The notes below the pieces were generated by a model, which searched no databases, was not told where the DNA came from, and saw only the letters and a list, made by a program, of their open reading frames with translations. From Gammaproteobacteria bacterium (lineage in GTDB: Bacteria; Pseudomonadota; Gammaproteobacteria; Arenicellales; UBA868): DNA of 43,875 bases. Positions 40,831 through 43,875 of this stretch are shown here, piece by piece (positions within the stretch are counted from its first letter, which is position 1; the number at the start of each line of letters is the position of its first letter). The position numbers and the translations under genes were made by a program. The stretch is from NCBI GenBank assembly GCA_014239255.1, contig JAAZZE010000012.1:1-43875 (forward strand), in the 5' to 3' direction.

Positions 40831-42393
40831 CTAGAGAACCTGCGCCAGTTTACCCTGCTTGCCCCCAGAGCTCGGGTCTGTCGGCGTCAACATTTCATCG
40901 GCCAGCATCTGCCGCAACTCATGCTTAAGCACCTTGCCCATGACGTTGCGAGGCAGTACATCGATACGAAATACAGCCTTGGGGTGCTTAAACTGAGCCA
41001 GCACACCATCGAAACACGACAACACCTTGGCTTTGTCAATATCACAACCTGAATCCGGTACAATCACCGCCACAGGTACCTCACCCCACCTGTTATCTGG
41101 CATACCCACTACAGCAGCCTCGATCAGGCCCTGCATCTGATCTAAAATGTGTTCGAGCTCTGCAGGATATATATTTTCACCGCCCGAGATCACCACGTCT
41201 TTCTTCCGATCGTTGATATACACATAACCATCAGTGTCGCAGTAACCAATATCACCTGTTCTGAACCATCCTTCCTGCAAAGCCTCGCGGGTCGCTGCCG
41301 GATCACGCCAGTATTCCAAGAGCACATTCGACCCTTGCAGCAATAGTTCACCCGACTGTCCCGCAGGCACGTCCCGATCTTCGTCATCGACGATTCGAAA
41401 GCGCGTATGTAGCGCCCCACGGCCAGTTGAACCAACGCGGCTGAAAGCGTCATCAATACGAAGGTAAAGTGCAACGGGGCCGGTCTCTGTCAAGCCGTAG
41501 TTCTGGATAACTGGAACGTTGCGGTCGTGAAAAATATCGATCACTGACTTGTGAACAATAGTTGATCCTGTGGTCACTGACCGAATTGAACTAAAGTCTG
41601 TTCTCTTGAAGTCCGGATGCTCAGCCAGTGCCATGATGGTAGCCGGAACCAGCACAAGCCTGGTTGGACGAAGATCGCGAATGGCTGACAACACCGTGGC
41701 CGGCTCAAAGCGTCGTTGTAACGTAACAGTCGCACCAACATAAAGGGCAGGTGTGGTCTGAATGTTGAGCCCTCCCACATGGAACATCGGCAGTGCAGTC
41801 AGAATATGATCCGAGGTATCCAGGTCATGCATGTGGACACTGTTCAAAGCATTGAATAAGACGGCTTCCTGAGTCAATACAGCACCCTTGGGCTGACCTG
41901 TCGTACCGGAGGTATAGACCAATAGTACGGGTGTCGCGAGATCAACATCAGGATTGCGGGTTGCACGTCCCTCCGTACCATCGGCGGCCACGGCAATATC
42001 AGCATGAGAACAGATCTCACAGCCGGGCACGGTTCCAGACAACTGATAGCCAATCGTCACGTGACTATCATCACAGACCAGTATCCTGGCCGCGGCATTT
42101 TCCAGAATATAGGTCTGCTCCAAAGGCGCCAGTCGCCAGTTGAGCGGTAGCAACAAAGCGCCCAGTCGGGCGCAGGCAAACAGCAGCACCAGCAATTCAG
42201 GGGAATTAAAACCTAAATAGGCAACACGCTCTCCCCGACCAATGCCATAGACGTCCTTGAGAACCGCTGCTGTCTGGGTGATCTGCGACAGCAGTTCGCG
42301 GTAGGTGATCTCCCGCCCTTCGAACCGAACGGCCAGTTTTTCAGGAACAAAGTCAGCGTGAGTCTCGATCCACTGACAGATATTCTGGCTCAT
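40831..42393 (-). CDS. Acyl-CoA synthetase (AMP-forming), class I adenylate-forming enzyme
   Basis: The 520-aa protein carries the AMP-binding motif LVYTSGTTGQPKGAVLTQ, the NYGLTETGPVAL segment, GWFRTGDIGYCDTDGYVYIN and RKKDVVISGGENIYPAELE. The catalytic lysine motif MGKVLKHEL is near the end. It activates a carboxylic acid with CoA. The acid cannot be identified from sequence. It overlaps the acyl-CoA dehydrogenase stop (ATGA), which points to a small degradation operon. Confidence 0.9.
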   Translation of the reverse strand: MSQNICQWIETHADFVPEKLAVRFEGREITYRELLSQITQTAAVLKDVYGIGRGERVAYLGFNSPELLVLLFACARLGALLLPLNWRLAPLEQTYILENAAARILVCDDSHVTIGYQLSGTVPGCEICSHADIAVAADGTEGRATRNPDVDLATPVLLVYTSGTTGQPKGAVLTQEAVLFNALNSVHMHDLDTSDHILTALPMFHVGGLNIQTTPALYVGATVTLQRRFEPATVLSAIRDLRPTRLVLVPATIMALAEHPDFKRTDFSSIRSVTTGSTIVHKSVIDIFHDRNVPVIQNYGLTETGPVALYLRIDDAFSRVGSTGRGALHTRFRIVDDEDRDVPAGQSGELLLQGSNVLLEYWRDPAATREALQEGWFRTGDIGYCDTDGYVYINDRKKDVVISGGENIYPAELEHILDQMQGLIEAAVVGMPDNRWGEVPVAVIVPDSGCDIDKAKVLSCFDGVLAQFKHPKAVFRIDVLPRNVMGKVLKHELRQMLADEMLTPTDPSSGGKQGKLAQVL

Positions 42394-43664
42394 GATTCAT
42401 CCGTCTCACCAGCTTCGTAAAGCGTATCCCGACCCAGTTTGTCGAGGCACAGTTCAGCGGTCCAGGGCAGCATCAATGATCCACAGCGCGAATCCCGATA
42501 AATCCGTTCCAGCGGCAAGGCCTTGAGCATGGACTGGCCGCCGCAGGTACGAATTGCGAGTTGAGCCAGTTCATTGGCATTTTCCATAACGGTATATTGC
42601 GCAACGTAAGCCCGCATCACCTGATCTTTAGTCGGGCTTCGGCGTGCTTCGCTCATCGCCTGAAACCAGACCGACTTGGTCTGCTCCAGCATCACCCGCA
42701 TCTGTGCAACCGCCAGTTGTTTAGTTGGATACATCCTTCGCTTTGTTGGTGGCATGTCCGGCAGTTCACCGCGCAAATACCGAACCGTAAAGTCATAAGC
42801 GCCTTGAGCCAAACCAAGGTAAGCAGGCGACAAGGTCAGAAACATATGTGGCCATTGGCTTGCTGCCTGATAGTAAATCCCGCGTGGCATCAGTTCGGAT
42901 CCATCAGGCACAAAAACATCCTCAAACAGCAGTGTGCGGCTCACCGTCGCTCGCATACCCATCGGGTCCCAGTCACCGGTGACTCGAACCCCGTCGGCCA
43001 CTGCAGGAATGGCCAGGTAAAGTGTGTTTCGCCGGCTGGGGCGATCATCGTCGTTAAGCAGTTCGGTACACAGTGCACCATAGTAATCCGCATTACCTGC
43101 GAGAGAGGCGAAGATTTTTTTGCCGTTGACCTGCCAACCCCCCTCAACTCTACGGGCCGTGGTGCCGAACGCAACGGCGCCCGATGCGGCCGCGCCACCT
43201 TCAGAGAACGGCTGTGCATAGATTGCGCCATCATCCAGAATTCGCCGATAGTGTATCGAGCGATTCTGATGATGCTGCGCCCGGGTCGCATCGTCCATAT
43301 CAAGGTCGTCTGTCAGTGCACCTGACCACAAACAGGAACTTACATGCATATTCCAAGTCAGCGCAGTGGCACCACAGTAGCGCCCAATCTCTGCTGCCGC
43401 CAGGGCATAACATCGCAGCGGTGCCCCATGCCCACCATCGCTTTGGGGTATACAGATCCCGAGCAGCCCCGCCTTGTGCATATCCCGATAGTTCTCGGTC
43501 GGAAATGATGCATCGCGGTCGTAGTCGGCAGCACGCCCGGCAAAGCGGGACTGACCAAGTTCTCTTGCCACGGTTGAAAGCTCACTCTCCTGAGTGCTCA
43601 GTTCCCAGGCACCTGCTTCAAACATCGGTGCATCAGGTCGGTCATCTACCGGACGAGTTTCCAT
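42390..43664 (-). CDS. Acyl-CoA dehydrogenase family protein
   Basis: The 424-aa protein has the acyl-CoA dehydrogenase layout: an N-terminal helical domain with MHKAGLLGICIPQSDGGHGA, a central beta domain (YAQPFSEGG, VNGKKIFASLAGNADYYGAL), and a C-terminal helical domain with MRAYVAQYTVMENANELAQL and IRTCGGQSMLKALPLERIYR. It would introduce a double bond into an acyl-CoA using FAD. The adjacent ligase could supply the substrate. Confidence 0.88.
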   Translation of the reverse strand: METRPVDDRPDAPMFEAGAWELSTQESELSTVARELGQSRFAGRAADYDRDASFPTENYRDMHKAGLLGICIPQSDGGHGAPLRCYALAAAEIGRYCGATALTWNMHVSSCLWSGALTDDLDMDDATRAQHHQNRSIHYRRILDDGAIYAQPFSEGGAAASGAVAFGTTARRVEGGWQVNGKKIFASLAGNADYYGALCTELLNDDDRPSRRNTLYLAIPAVADGVRVTGDWDPMGMRATVSRTLLFEDVFVPDGSELMPRGIYYQAASQWPHMFLTLSPAYLGLAQGAYDFTVRYLRGELPDMPPTKRRMYPTKQLAVAQMRVMLEQTKSVWFQAMSEARRSPTKDQVMRAYVAQYTVMENANELAQLAIRTCGGQSMLKALPLERIYRDSRCGSLMLPWTAELCLDKLGRDTLYEAGETDES

Positions 43665-43666
43665 AC

Positions 43667-43875
43667 CTATGACTCCAAGTCTTGCTGATGTCGTTGAACA
43701 AATTCGAGCACCGTACTGTTGAACTCTTGTGCACTCTCTATGGGTGCCAGGTGCCCTGTATCAGTGAGCAAAACATACTCAGCGCCTGGTATCTTCGAGG
43801 CCATCTTTTCCATCATGGGCGCGGGCGCGTTTCGATCCCGATCGCCCGCCAACACCAGTGTGGGTCGCGTTATTC
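43667..43875 (-). CDS. Alpha/beta hydrolase, C-terminal part (gene continues beyond window)
   Basis: The frame is open to the window edge, so the N-terminus is missing. The visible part starts ITRPTLVLAGDRDRNAPAPM and has the aspartate of the catalytic triad (AGDRD) and the histidine in TDTGHLAPIE. It is the last third of an alpha/beta hydrolase of the 3-oxoadipate enol-lactonase-like type. The gene lies 2 bases from the acyl-CoA dehydrogenase gene on the same strand and probably opens the operon. Confidence 0.85.
   Translation of the reverse strand, partial: ITRPTLVLAGDRDRNAPAPMMEKMASKIPGAEYVLLTDTGHLAPIESAQEFNSTVLEFVQRHQQDLES

Noticed and set aside
1-43875. Search for a CRISPR array to match the Cas6-like gene
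   Set aside because: No regularly spaced direct repeats of 25-40 bases were seen anywhere in the window; the only tandem repeat is the short hexanucleotide at 35693-35720.

Overview
The window looks like a chromosomal segment of a sulfur-oxidising gammaproteobacterium of moderate GC. The evidence is a complete reverse-type dsr operon in the order dsrABEFHCMKLJOPNR, a sox set without soxCD, a tusA-dsrE2 pair, and standard gammaproteobacterial housekeeping blocks (rpoN-hpf-ptsN-rapZ-npr and lptE-holA-proA-nadD-rsfS-rlmH-maf-rng). No CRISPR array, insertion sequence, tRNA or rRNA gene was recognised. The order and genus cannot be fixed from this sequence.

Layout. Positions 1-4808 (+) hold the end of rpoN, the nitrogen-PTS genes with a PTS enzyme I, and a small LexA/S24-fold protein. 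Positions 4819-6602 (-) hold a NarL-like regulator and a NarX-like kinase with almost no periplasmic sensor. Positions 6748-19237 (-) hold the dsr operon, with a strong stem-loop between dsrC and dsrM. Positions 19238-19617 are a divergent control region with a perfect 16-bp palindrome in NarL 7-2-7 geometry. Positions 19618-23917 (+) hold a block of mostly uncharacterised genes: an Fe(II)/2-oxoglutarate oxygenase-like protein, a 70-aa protein, a 234-aa helical protein, a Cas6/Cmx6-like RAMP protein, a cysteine-free DsrC-family protein, a 67-aa protein, and a 195-aa protein, with a broken gene on the opposite strand between the last two. Positions 23932-28525 (-) hold soxXYZA, a strong terminator, soxB and a small gene. 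Positions 28880-43875 hold a BepA-like protease, an aspartate aminotransferase, tusA-dsrE2, the nitrilase/rng/maf/rlmH/rsfS/nadD/proA/holA/lptE block and a fatty-acid activation/oxidation operon cut by the window end.

How the genes work together. Periplasmic SoxXA, SoxYZ and SoxB start thiosulfate oxidation. Without SoxCD the sulfane sulfur is expected to be stored as sulfur. TusA and DsrE2, then DsrEFH, would pass cytoplasmic persulfide sulfur to DsrC. DsrAB with DsrL, and the membrane complex DsrMKJOP, would oxidise it to sulfite. The NarXL-like pair and the palindrome upstream of dsrA suggest control of dsr by a two-component system (inference). The most novel element is the block lying between dsr and sox, where a CRISPR-type RNA-processing fold sits next to a DsrC-like protein that has lost both sulfur-carrying cysteines.
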